A DNA stretch of 64,000 nucleotides, taken from Bartonella kosoyi. GTDB taxonomy: Bacteria; Pseudomonadota; Alphaproteobacteria; Rhizobiales; Rhizobiaceae. Location of the stretch: contig NZ_CP031843.2 in the NCBI RefSeq assembly GCF_003606325.2, forward strand, positions 1,612,001-1,676,000. Reading direction: 5' to 3'. A program made the translations under genes and the position numbers. Under the pieces are notes generated by a model. It saw only the letters and a list, made by a program, of their open reading frames with translations. It had not been told where the DNA came from and did no database searches. Positions 20,731-29,000 of the stretch are shown here, one piece after another; within the stretch, counting starts at the first letter, position 1, and each line of letters starts with the position of its first letter.

Positions 20731-20830
20731 AATACTGCCCTCCTTTAGAGCGACTATAATTTAAAATTGACTCACAAAGCTCCCAAATGGCAAACTTACT
20801 TGTGAATCCGCGGCCCCATCATGGCAACCA
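20731..20830 (-). promoter_or_regulatory. ROSE-like RNA thermometer in the hsp20 leader
   Basis: In the minus-strand leader, UCGCUC (complement of 20748-20753) can pair with the Shine-Dalgarno GAGGG (complement of 20738-20742) across a UAAAG loop, leaving one G unpaired. This is the hallmark of ROSE elements: a U-Y-G-C-U motif masking the ribosome site with a bulged G, seven to nine bases before the AUG. ROSE elements are established regulators of rhizobial hsp20 genes. The upstream stems were not modelled in detail. Confidence 0.6.
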
Positions 20831-20983
20831 CACTGTATTATCTGGTAATCATTTTCCCTTATTTCAACTCTTTTATCCCTGATAATTGACAAAAACGATC
20901 TAAAAAACAACCTACCCCTTTCTTAATCCTTCTTCTTCATTACATAAATATCAACGCCACTCATTATCTCATGGTGCGCTCAG

Positions 20984-21931
20984 TTGCAAAAATACAATTG
21001 TAAAGGATGTCCATTGGAAACACCTCTTTATCCCATAAACCGTGAATCTATAGCTCCTAATATTCATTATAACAGCCTGAAAATAGCGATAGATCGCGAA
21101 ATTCATTTTGCGATAACATATCCTGAAGCGAAAAAATCTAAGGGAACAATTGTTATTCTTGAAAGTGACGCAAATGCTTTAGAAACATATTTTTTAACCA
21201 TAAATGAAATTTCTCAACGCGGTTTTCATACAGCAATATTTGACTGGTTTGATCCCCCCAAAATATCCTTCAAGACAAGAAAAAAAAGCCGACAATATTA
21301 CTTTAATATAAATAATGATATTAATGATTTATATGAATTTCTTAAAAATGTTGTTTATCCTATTTGTCCACCACCTTACTCTATGCTCGCCTATGGTACG
21401 GGTGGATTAGTAGCACTGAGCGGATTAGATGTCATTAATCATCAATTTAATAGATTGATCTGCGTTTCTCCCCTTTTTGCTCCATTCGGCAATAAAACGA
21501 ATGGTTTTCAACATAAGCTAACACAATTTCTTTCTGATATAGGCCTTGGTTTTATACCAACAAAAGATAGAAAAAAATTAAAAAAAACAAAACAAAAAAA
21601 CATACAATTAGGGCATATGCATCAAGGACCATTCCCTTCCATTAAGCCCCCAACATCCCGATGGATGGCATCGGTATTTAATGCGATTGATTCTGTGAAG
21701 AAAAATATACGCCATGGTCATTTACAAATACCAACACTCTTTATTCTCGCCAATCAAGACAATTTCGCCAACAACATTGAAGTACGGGAATTATGCCAAC
21801 ACACACGTCTGACAGAAAGTATTACCATTACAGGCGCTGAACTTGATACAATTATTTATAATGAAGGTTATAAAAAACAATTTTGGGCGGCATTTGATGC
21901 ATTTATTCTCGATAATGCCTCTACAAAATAA
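20984..21931 (+). CDS. Alpha/beta-hydrolase-fold protein, lysophospholipase-L2-like but without the nucleophile serine
   Basis: A 315-residue protein that resembles the PldB/monoacylglycerol-lipase group: a strand then IVILESDAN, then FHTAIFDWFDPP, a nucleophile-elbow region, and a late TLFILANQDN strand before a final helix. The elbow, normally GHSMGG, reads AYGTGG, so the catalytic Ser is replaced by Gly. The late Asp region (NQDNFANN) is present, while the final His region reads ITGAELDT and lacks His. It may be a pseudo-enzyme or early decay, although the frame is long and intact. The start is a TTG at 20984 with no strong ribosome site; an in-frame ATT lies just upstream. Confidence 0.65.
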   Translation: MQKYNCKGCPLETPLYPINRESIAPNIHYNSLKIAIDREIHFAITYPEAKKSKGTIVILESDANALETYFLTINEISQRGFHTAIFDWFDPPKISFKTRKKSRQYYFNINNDINDLYEFLKNVVYPICPPPYSMLAYGTGGLVALSGLDVINHQFNRLICVSPLFAPFGNKTNGFQHKLTQFLSDIGLGFIPTKDRKKLKKTKQKNIQLGHMHQGPFPSIKPPTSRWMASVFNAIDSVKKNIRHGHLQIPTLFILANQDNFANNIEVRELCQHTRLTESITITGAELDTIIYNEGYKKQFWAAFDAFILDNASTK

Positions 21932-22718
21932 TACAAAATCTCAACTTCCATTTTGCTCTGTCAAAACGAAGATTTCTATCAGCGACATCGTTCTATAAAT
22001 ATCTTCTATATAATGGATTCCATCTTCTAACCATTCATATGATTCGTTTTATAGACTCTACAGACAAACCATGAAACCAATATTCATCACAAGGCATAAT
22101 AAAAATAACGAATATATAATCACAACGATGATATTTTAATAAAATAACTATAAAAAATTTATCTTAATAAATCATAATAAATTCTTATAAATAAAACATC
22201 AAAATACTATTTTTGATATATTATTAAGGGATGATTTTATATTATAAAAAATAATATCTTTTATTTAATTAAAGAAAAATTTGAAAATAAACATTGTTTA
22301 TAATATTCATTTTTAAATCTCTATAAAAAGCAAATAACTATAAAAATTCTATAGGATAATTTTTTAAAAACAACAAATTAACATAATATGCTTCTAATTA
22401 CCCGATATCATCACTTCTTCAGTAATGATTTTCATAATTTTTTTAATGGAATTCTGATAAGAAACAGATAATTTAAAAGAAAAAATAGTAATGAATCGTT
22501 TTAAAAGTTTTGGATCGTCCCAGCTTTTTCCAAATCACATATATTTCGAATTTAACCAACTCACAACGAATATGCTGTATTTTGAATAAGAATATAAGAA
22601 TTAACCATTTTGCCATTCATTTCGATTATGAGTATTTTTCGATCTTTTTTATAAATACTCTATATTGTATAATTGATATGGCAAAAACTCTTACAAATGG
22701 AGCCATTGGAACACAATC
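21932..22718. other. Long A+T-rich region upstream of cpdR
   Basis: Nearly 790 bp without a supported gene, extremely A+T-rich between about 22100 and 22700. It contains several TTAA and TTAAC words, but I found no pair with the seven-base spacing of a full CtrA site. It must hold the cpdR promoter. The 70-codon plus-strand ORF ending at 22722 looks like chance. Confidence 0.4.
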
Positions 22719-23081
22719 ATGAAACGAATCCTGCTCGCAGAAGATGATAACGATATGCGTCGCTTTCTCGTAAAGGCCCTAGAACGTGCAGGCTATGAAG
22801 TCGCCGATTTCGATAATGGTATTAGCGCATATGAACGTTTACAAGAAGAACCATTTTCTCTTCTCCTGACTGACATTGTGATGCCGGAAATGGACGGAAT
22901 TGAACTGGCACGACGTGCTACTGAAATTGACCCTGATTTACGAGTCATGTTCATTACAGGTTTTGCAGCGGTTGCACTCAATTCAAATAGTGATGCTCCT
23001 CCTGATGCAAAGGTTCTCTCTAAGCCATTTCACTTACGAGAACTCGTCAATGAGGTTGAAAAGATCCTTATTGCTGCTTAA
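22719..23081 (+). CDS. cpdR: Response regulator CpdR
   Basis: A single-domain receiver that acts as a ClpXP adaptor controlling proteolysis of cell-cycle regulators in alphaproteobacteria. It begins MKRILLAEDDNDMRRFLVKA. Acidic pocket residues are D9/D10, the phospho-acceptor is Asp52 in LLLTDIVMPEMDGIE, and the conserved Lys is in VLSKPFHLRELVNEVE. At 120 residues it is the length expected of CpdR with no output domain. Monocistronic, with a long upstream region and tRNA-Val downstream. Confidence 0.95.
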   Translation: MKRILLAEDDNDMRRFLVKALERAGYEVADFDNGISAYERLQEEPFSLLLTDIVMPEMDGIELARRATEIDPDLRVMFITGFAAVALNSNSDAPPDAKVLSKPFHLRELVNEVEKILIAA

Positions 23082-23179
23082 AGGGATATTTTTCTCAGTT
23101 ATTTGCATCTGTTATAAAAGAAAATGAAATTAAGCATTGACGTTTGTCGTTCTATATGGTGTATGCAACATCGGTGAAT

Positions 23180-23254
<75 letters not shown>

Positions 23255-23354
23255 TATGCTTTTATTGATCTTATAACTTACTGATTTCACGTATATTTTA
23301 AGAGGTAAGGGATACCCGAGTAAAGTTAAGGGAATAGGATTTTGTGACGTGCCT

Positions 23355-23723
23355 CTATAGGACGCCTGCTTTTTTATCAAATTTCTCTAAAAATTTTTTA
23401 AATCTTGTTAAGTCCTGTTGTGAAAGATTCTCTAAGTTTTTAACGAACGTACCAATAGTTTCATGTTGCAATGAATTAGAAGATTTCATTGTGAAATTCT
23501 TGCGACAAACATCAGCTTCCTTTCTTAACAAAGAAGCTGTCTCTTGATCTAAACCGTACAGCTCTATAATCTTGTCTTCCATACCAATGGGTACGGATTT
23601 TTTGCCAATCTCAACTGAAGATAAAAATGCTACAGATATACCTAATTTATCAGCCATATCTAAGAGTCGTTCAAAATGATCGACGCGAATTTTGCGTAAA
23701 ATTTTACCAAAAGATGTAAGCAT
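23355..23723 (-). CDS. XRE-family helix-turn-helix regulator
   Basis: 122 residues. The N-terminal half is a Cro/CI-type HTH (DMADKLGISVAFLSSVEIGKK), the C-terminal half a charged helical tail ending KFLEKFDKKAGVL. It is the leftmost gene of the phage-derived block and could be its regulator or a partner of the neighbouring toxin-antitoxin pair. It is too small and lacks the peptidase domain of a CI-type repressor. Confidence 0.8.
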   Translation of the reverse strand: MLTSFGKILRKIRVDHFERLLDMADKLGISVAFLSSVEIGKKSVPIGMEDKIIELYGLDQETASLLRKEADVCRKNFTMKSSNSLQHETIGTFVKNLENLSQQDLTRFKKFLEKFDKKAGVL

Positions 23724-23841
23724 CTAGAAAGTCCTGTTAGAAGAAGAAATATTTCCTCTGATTCTAACAAATCTTTTTCAAACTTTCCTCAATTATTGCT
23801 AATGCGAATCAGAATTTTTTTGAGAATTCACTATCAATTTC

Positions 23842-24111
23842 TTACTTAAATAAATCTGAATGCGTACCTGTCCTATCAAAATGGACTCGCTCTTCATCAA
23901 CTATATAAATTAATAACCAATCTGCCTCTATATGAAGATCTCGACGAGGCTTCCAATTGCCTTGTAATGCGTGATCATTTAAAATAGCAGGCAATTGCTG
24001 CTTATGAATTAGAAGTTGCATAACTTCTGTAAGCTTTCGCATATCTTTCCCACGTTTTTTTGCCCGTTTTACATCTCTTTTAAACTTTCCTGAATAACTC
24101 ACTGAACGCAT
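23842..24111 (-). CDS. YafQ-family mRNA interferase toxin
   Basis: An 89-residue RelE/ParE-superfamily toxin of the YafQ branch, which cleaves mRNA on the ribosome. It begins MRSVSYSGKFKRDVKRAKKRG. YafQ-type catalytic positions are visible: His in LNDHALQG, His and Asp in RDLHIEADW, and the C-terminal HFDRTGTHSDLF. It lies 2 bp downstream of the antitoxin gene in the usual antitoxin-first order. Confidence 0.9.
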   Translation of the reverse strand: MRSVSYSGKFKRDVKRAKKRGKDMRKLTEVMQLLIHKQQLPAILNDHALQGNWKPRRDLHIEADWLLIYIVDEERVHFDRTGTHSDLFK

Positions 24112-24113
24112 AA

Positions 24114-24359
24114 TTAGATGTCCAGTTGCTTCATCAAATCAGCAATATTTTTAGCATAAAAAACATCTTCATTTCTGTCGGTTTTATGAAAAGTTTCAAG
24201 CGTTTCCTTATTAGGTATTTTATTATTTTCAACGTAAATACGAATAAGATCACGTAAAATTTGAGATGCTGGACGGTGTTTTCTTTCAGCTATAGCCATA
24301 AATGCGTTTTTTAGATTTATATCTACTTTAGCTGCTATAAGTTCACTTTTTATACTCAT
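24114..24359 (-). CDS. DinJ/RelB-type antitoxin of the YafQ pair
   Basis: 81 residues. An N-terminal ribbon-helix-helix (ELIAAKVDINLKNAFMAIAE) for DNA binding and dimerisation is followed by a flexible C-terminal part that would bind the toxin. First gene of the pair. Ten-base direct repeats directly upstream suggest autorepression. Confidence 0.88.
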   Translation of the reverse strand: MSIKSELIAAKVDINLKNAFMAIAERKHRPASQILRDLIRIYVENNKIPNKETLETFHKTDRNEDVFYAKNIADLMKQLDI

Positions 24360-24385
24360 AATATTTCCTCTTTAAAATTTTAATG

Positions 24386-24420
24386 ATTATACATTGTATA
24401 ACATAGTTAAACATAGTTTA
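24386..24420 (-). promoter_or_regulatory. Putative promoter/operator of the YafQ-DinJ pair
   Basis: Three ten-base direct repeats follow one another at 24391-24420: ACATTGTATA, ACATAGTTAA, ACATAGTTTA. On the minus strand a perfect TATAAT (24386-24391) abuts them. One-helical-turn spacing suits co-operative binding of ribbon-helix-helix dimers over the promoter. Confidence 0.6.
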
Positions 24421-24461
24421 ACTTACAATTAATATCAATCTGTTTTTTACAGAAGAAATAT

Positions 24462-24680
24462 CTAACTTTTCGTTATCCATTTTTTAAAGTGTGAGAAGTG
24501 ATTCTCTAGCGCGTCTATAAAACGAAAGAAATCGATAACAAACATAAAGACAAAGAAGGCAATCCACTTCATGATGCGTGACATCATCTTTAAGCCTTGG
24601 TAGGTTTCTATCATCTCATGAAGAAGCCGTTGTTCTGTCTCTGAGAGTTCTTGTTTCTTCTTATTTCCCTTGCTACTCAT
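24462..24680 (-). CDS. Small one-helix membrane protein of the lysis cassette
   Basis: About 72 residues starting MSSKGNKKKQ. A charged, probably cytoplasmic N-terminus is followed by a hydrophobic helix (WIAFFVFMFVIDFF) and a polar tail. It overlaps the end of the Rz1-like gene and is the last gene of endolysin-Rz-Rz1-this gene. Position and size would allow a holin, pinholin or anti-holin, but there is no diagnostic motif. Confidence 0.65.
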   Translation of the reverse strand: MSSKGNKKKQELSETEQRLLHEMIETYQGLKMMSRIMKWIAFFVFMFVIDFFRFIDALENHFSHFKKWITKS

Positions 24681-24876
24681 TTTGCCAACCACATAAGCGT
24701 GCTCCCTGTTGATTATGTTTCAATATATCTCTTGCTAGGTTGGAACTGATGGTATTGACATCTTGCTTGTCTAAATAAATGGGCAACCAACCAACACAAG
24801 AAACTGTCCTATTTGCCCCGCATCCAACGAGACAAAGCAGAGCGCACACCAGCATCAGTTTTTTGATTAACTTCAT
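24673..24876 (-). CDS. Outer-membrane spanin lipoprotein (Rz1-like)
   Basis: About 67 residues beginning MKLIKKLMLVCALLCLVGCG, a lipoprotein signal with lipobox L-V-G-C. The mature part contains WLPIYLDKQDVNTISSN and then KHNQQGARLCGW, a pattern I associate with Rz1-like proteins of alphaproteobacterial phages. It overlaps the Rz-like gene in another frame, the classical embedded/overlapping spanin arrangement. The open frame extends four codons further upstream (ATG at 24888). Confidence 0.75.
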   Translation of the reverse strand: MKLIKKLMLVCALLCLVGCGANRTVSCVGWLPIYLDKQDVNTISSNLARDILKHNQQGARLCGWQNE

Positions 24877-25036
24877 TTTCCACCTCAAAACGGGTTGTTG
24901 CTGTCTTTAAAGCGCGCTCTGTTTGCTTTTGCTGCTCGCTTTTCTTGCCAAGATGAAAGGCTTTGGCTAATGCCATTAAAAAAACGGCTAAAGCCGCTAA
25001 CAGAAGAGACAGATTTCTTTTGAACCCAAAAATCAT
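24809..25036 (-). CDS. Inner-membrane spanin (Rz-like)
   Basis: About 75 residues from the ATG at 25034-25036. An N-terminal membrane helix (NLSLLLAALAVFLMALA) is followed by a charged helix rich in K, E and Q, the usual i-spanin layout. Its ATG overlaps the endolysin TGA (ATGA), so it is translationally coupled. The frame stays open further upstream inside the endolysin gene, but that part is only a shadow. Its 3' end overlaps the Rz1-like gene. Confidence 0.75.
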   Translation of the reverse strand: MIFGFKRNLSLLLAALAVFLMALAKAFHLGKKSEQQKQTERALKTATTRFEVENEVNQKTDAGVRSALSRWMRGK

Positions 25037-25695
25037 AAGCGCTGTTCCCGAAAACGCTTGGCGACAATCACCAGTCCTGTACAAGCGGCTAAAACCATAA
25101 TCCCTGCTAACGCCCACTGAATCGGTCCATTGCCTACTAAAAATCCCCCAAATCCTGAACAAGACCCTATAATCGGGGCTAGCGCTTCTACCTTGAAAAG
25201 TCCTCTTGCCTCTTTCGTTTCCACTCTTTGATAGTTTGAAGAAACATAAGACCCTTTCGCCCACAAACCGGCTTCCGCTGCTCGACGGTTGGCTAATCCC
25301 GCAAGAAGCTTTCCACCGACCTTATTCCATTTCTGTAATTCAACGGGAACAGCTTCATAATCCCCTTGATTAAGTTTTTTCAAAAGACTCGACTTGCAAA
25401 AGGCTGTTGTTCCTACGTTATAACAAAACGACACCAATGCTGCGAACTGGCAATCTGTTAACGAAACCGTAACCGCCTCCTCGACGGCTTTCTCAAATTG
25501 CTTTAAGTCTTCACAAAGAATTGCTTCTGCTCGCTCTTTCGTAATACGCATACCTTTTTTGACAAGCGGGTTACCAGCATTGCTGGTGTGACCATAACCA
25601 ATGGTCCAGATACATGCCGTATCTCTATACGCTTCTAAACGTAATCCTTCCCATTGTTTGATTAGCTCCAAACCTTCTTTGGATATCTTTCTCAT
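25033..25695 (-). CDS. Endolysin, T4-type lysozyme (GH24), with C-terminal membrane helix
   Basis: About 220 residues from the ATG at 25693-25695, which has GGAGG just upstream. The T4-lysozyme catalytic pattern is exact: Glu16, eight residues, Asp25, five residues, Thr31 (in QWEGLRLEAYRD and WTIGYGHT). The lysozyme domain occupies about residues 1-150. A hydrophobic helix near the C-terminus (WALAGIMVLAACTGLVIVAK) is unusual for a soluble endolysin and suggests membrane tethering. First gene of the lysis cassette, right after a hairpin terminator. Confidence 0.92.
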   Translation of the reverse strand: MRKISKEGLELIKQWEGLRLEAYRDTACIWTIGYGHTSNAGNPLVKKGMRITKERAEAILCEDLKQFEKAVEEAVTVSLTDCQFAALVSFCYNVGTTAFCKSSLLKKLNQGDYEAVPVELQKWNKVGGKLLAGLANRRAAEAGLWAKGSYVSSNYQRVETKEARGLFKVEALAPIIGSCSGFGGFLVGNGPIQWALAGIMVLAACTGLVIVAKRFREQRL

Positions 25696-25706
25696 CCCAT
25701 CCTCCA

Positions 25707-25733
25707 TAAAAAAAGCCCCACTGATTTGGGGCT
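25707..25733 (-). terminator. Intrinsic terminator ahead of the lysis genes
   Basis: Seven-base stem AGCCCCA/TGGGGCT (25714-25720 with 25727-25733), followed on the minus strand by seven T. It lies between the 3' end of the tail module and the endolysin start, so lysis genes would need a separate promoter, read-through or antitermination. Confidence 0.8.
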
Positions 25734-25759
25734 GGATTAAAATCTTCTTTGATGATCTT

Positions 25760-26089
25760 CTATTGGCTGTGCTCTTTGATCAATTGTTCCACTTCGTCAA
25801 CGCGAAAGCCAAGTTGAAAGAGCGGTGCATATTCACTTTCCTGTAATTCATACTGACAACGCTTTGCTATAGAAGTACCGTCTAAATCAACCGGCGTTTC
25901 TGTTGTTAGACAAACCTTATGCGTGTCATCTTCTATCCCCTCTTCTCCTTCACTGAGTTCTTTAACAAAGACCCAATAAAAACGCGTTGATAAAAGCGTC
26001 TCTAGTCTTCTTACTGTTTCAACTTTGTCAAAGGAAAGCATGTTTAAATAATCTTGCTTCGTATTTAAGTGCTCTGGATAATCTATCAT
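25760..26089 (-). CDS. Hypothetical protein downstream of the tail fibre
   Basis: 109 residues from the ATG at 26087-26089, which follows AGGAGGAGAAG. It is acidic, begins MIDYPEHLNTKQDYLNML and ends VEQLIKEHSQ. No domain recognised. Its position directly after the tail-fibre gene (10 bp) is where tail-fibre assembly chaperones commonly sit; that role is inference from position only. The open frame upstream of this ATG overlaps the fibre gene and is probably not coding. Confidence 0.65.
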   Translation of the reverse strand: MIDYPEHLNTKQDYLNMLSFDKVETVRRLETLLSTRFYWVFVKELSEGEEGIEDDTHKVCLTTETPVDLDGTSIAKRCQYELQESEYAPLFQLGFRVDEVEQLIKEHSQ

Positions 26090-26099
26090 CTTCTCCTCC

Positions 26100-29000
26100 T
26101 CAAAAATGACGCGGACGGCTACAACCACGCGCACATAATTGTTCATTACCTCTAGCAGAAGATATGGTGGAGCGTGCAAAACATCCGCTATCTACACCAT
26201 GGCTCCACCCTCCTCCTCCTGATAACCATCTCATTTCTAGCCTAGCCTGCCCCCTATTCGTTATTTGCATAGGAAACGTGCCCGATAAAAACTGCCAAAC
26301 ATAACCACAACCTTCCTCACAACCGATATGCGAGATCATACGACGATTGGCTGTATCAACGTGACCTCCTGAAGTCTTAGGAGAGGGTGCCTTCTTGCCC
26401 GTAATACTTGTTTTGTCATTACTTCCAGACATCGCAGATGCAAATTCCACATCACTTAGTAACGTTTTCTTGACACGCAACATATCTGCTACATGGTCTG
26501 TATAGATACGACCCGTTGTGATCGGAACATTATACGCAGAGCGGGTATTTTCACCCGTCCCTGACTGGAGATAAATATCAACCCAAAGATCTGTAGAGGG
26601 GTCGTAGACCATTCCCTCTGGTGAACTATAAGGGCGGTGATTTAAACACCAAACTGAATTGGGTAAAATATCCCCTGCCCTATAACCAGACAAGGGGTGA
26701 CCAGAAATCGTACCAACATCCGCACAAAGCGTATGAAACCCTCCTATCTTGCGCGAATTATTAACGCTGTAACCGTTTGGATACGTAGAGTTTTCTGATA
26801 CAACAATTTTATGAGAATCTCCCTCCGGTACCAAATAAAGATAATAATCCTTGCCCGCAGAAAGAGACGGCATGCTTATTCTGGCATCTACCGTATAACT
26901 TACAACCAAAATATCATGAGTTCGTGGCAAAGTTAAATAGGTTCCTTTTTTCACGGTTAATTGCGTTTTGCCTGTCGCAACAAGAAAAGGGGTGGAAATT
27001 GATAAAACCGTTAAATGAGACTGTTTTAGAAAAGTGTTTATCTTTTCTGCGAGATTTTTTGCTTGTGTGGCTACTGTATGAGCTGTTGTCGCTGTTTCCA
27101 GAGAACTCTTGATACCACTAAGCTCTTTCTTCATTGTATCGGCGGTTGTTTTGGCTTCTTCGGCTGTTCTTTTCGCTCTATCGGCGGTTTCCTTGGCTTT
27201 ATCAGCTTCGCTCTTGGCTTGATAAGCTTTTGAATCTGCTGCTTCGGCTTTTTTCTTGGCTTCGTCTGCATATGTCCGCGCTAAACTTACGGGGGCTTTA
27301 AAATTCTCAACCACTTGATTGATATCGATAACCCTACTCACCGCAGACGAGGCTATTTTCTCTGCATTTTCTGCTATTGACCGCGCCTGTCCTGCTTCAT
27401 GTTTTGCATAACCTGCTGTATCTTTTATAGCCTTTACCGCATCATTCGCCTCATCTGCCTTTGACCATGCTGTATTGGCTGTTTTCTTAGCTTCTTCAGC
27501 CGCTCTCTCCGCAGATTGGGCTATGGACTTCGCACTCTCCGCTAATTCCTGGGCTTTCCCTACTTCACCTTTAGCTTCATACGCGCGGTTATCGGCTTTC
27601 TCCGCTATCTTCTTGGCTTCTTCACCTGCCATTTCCGCTAAGCTTGCTGTAGTCCTAGCATTATCTGCCACTTCCTTCGCGTTGTAAGCTGTACTACTAG
27701 CATTATAAGCTATATTTTTTGCTGATTCTGCCTCACTACGGGCTTGTCGCGCATCATGTTCAGCGTAGCCTGCTTTTTCCTTGGCTTCATTAGCTATTTT
27801 TTGTGCTTCTCGCGCTTCTGTTTCTAAAGAATCTGCTTTTTTACCCGCTGTTTCTGCGGCTTTCTGTGCTTGTTCGGCTATATATTTTGCATTACCAGCT
27901 ATTTCCTTGGCTTTGTCTACTTCACCCTTGGCTTGATAGGATTGTGAATCTGCTACTTCCGCTTTTTTCTTGGCTTCGTCTGCATATGTCCGCGCTAAAC
28001 TTGCTATAGCCTTAGCGTTATCGGCTACTTCCTTCGCGTTGTTAGCTGTACTCCACCCTTGATGAGCTGTGTTGCCTGAATTTTCCGCTATCTTCTTGGC
28101 TTCGTCTGCATATGTCCGTGCTAAACTTGCTATAGTCTTAGCGTCACTTGCTACTTCCTGCGCTTTATTGGCATTACTCCATCCCTCATGAGCTGTACTT
28201 TTTGCCTTTTCTACCTCACTGCGCGCTTGTGCCGCCTCATGGTTAGCATAACCAGCTGTCTGTTTGGCTTCTTTTGCTATCTTTTCAGCTTCACCCGCTA
28301 CTGTCTCTACCTGTGATGCCTTCTTTTGTGCACCATCGGCTACCTTCTTTGCCTCTTCGGCTGTCGACTTCGCACTACCTGCTACTTGTTTGACACCATC
28401 CAAAGCACCTTTCGTTTCTTCTGCTACCTTCTCTGCTGCTTCCGCTTTACTCTTTGCTACTATAGCTATACCCTTCAACGCCTCTGCATCAACCTGCCCA
28501 GACCTCTCTCCTAAACGCGCTGCTGCCTCTGCCGCTGCTTTGGCTTCAGAAGCTATTCGCGTTGCTTCGGTTGCACTCTGGTGCGCTTGCTCTGATTTTG
28601 TCTGCGCACTATCCGCAGAATTTTTCGCTTCCTCTGCTAAGTTCTTGGCTTCACCAGACTTCATTAATGCTTCTGAGCTTTGTTGGCTTATCTCCTCCCC
28701 CTTCTGCTTGGCTTCATTGGCGGTTGATAATGCCGTTTCCGCTAATCCTTTAACTGCTTCAAGGGTTTTATTCGATTCATCAAAAGCATTCTTATTGTCC
28801 TGAACAAGTTTCTTTGCCTCTTCTGATAATGTTTTAGCTTTCTCAGCACTCCCCTTCGCATCCATAGCTGTGTTAGACGCACTATCCGCCGTTGATTTCA
28901 CTGCTCTAGCTTCACTGAGAGCTTGCTCTGATGTCTTTTGTGCCTCTCTAGATACCGTCGTCGCTTGTTCCGATAACCCTTTAGCGGTTTCAGAAATACC

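Noticed and set aside
21932..22718. Full CtrA-binding site upstream of cpdR
   Set aside because: TTAA and TTAAC words are common in this A+T-rich stretch, but I found no pair with the required seven-base spacing.
22510..22722. 70-codon ORF just before cpdR
   Set aside because: Low-complexity translation of extremely A+T-rich DNA; it runs into the cpdR start.
24885..25264. Upstream extension of the Rz-like frame and a 60-codon ORF in the third frame
   Set aside because: Both lie inside the endolysin/Rz genes; the Rz start is fixed by the ATGA overlap and by the membrane helix beginning there.
26100..26400. Diversity-generating retroelement acting on the tail-fibre tip
   Set aside because: The tip recalls DGR target proteins, but no reverse transcriptase or template repeat is present in the window.
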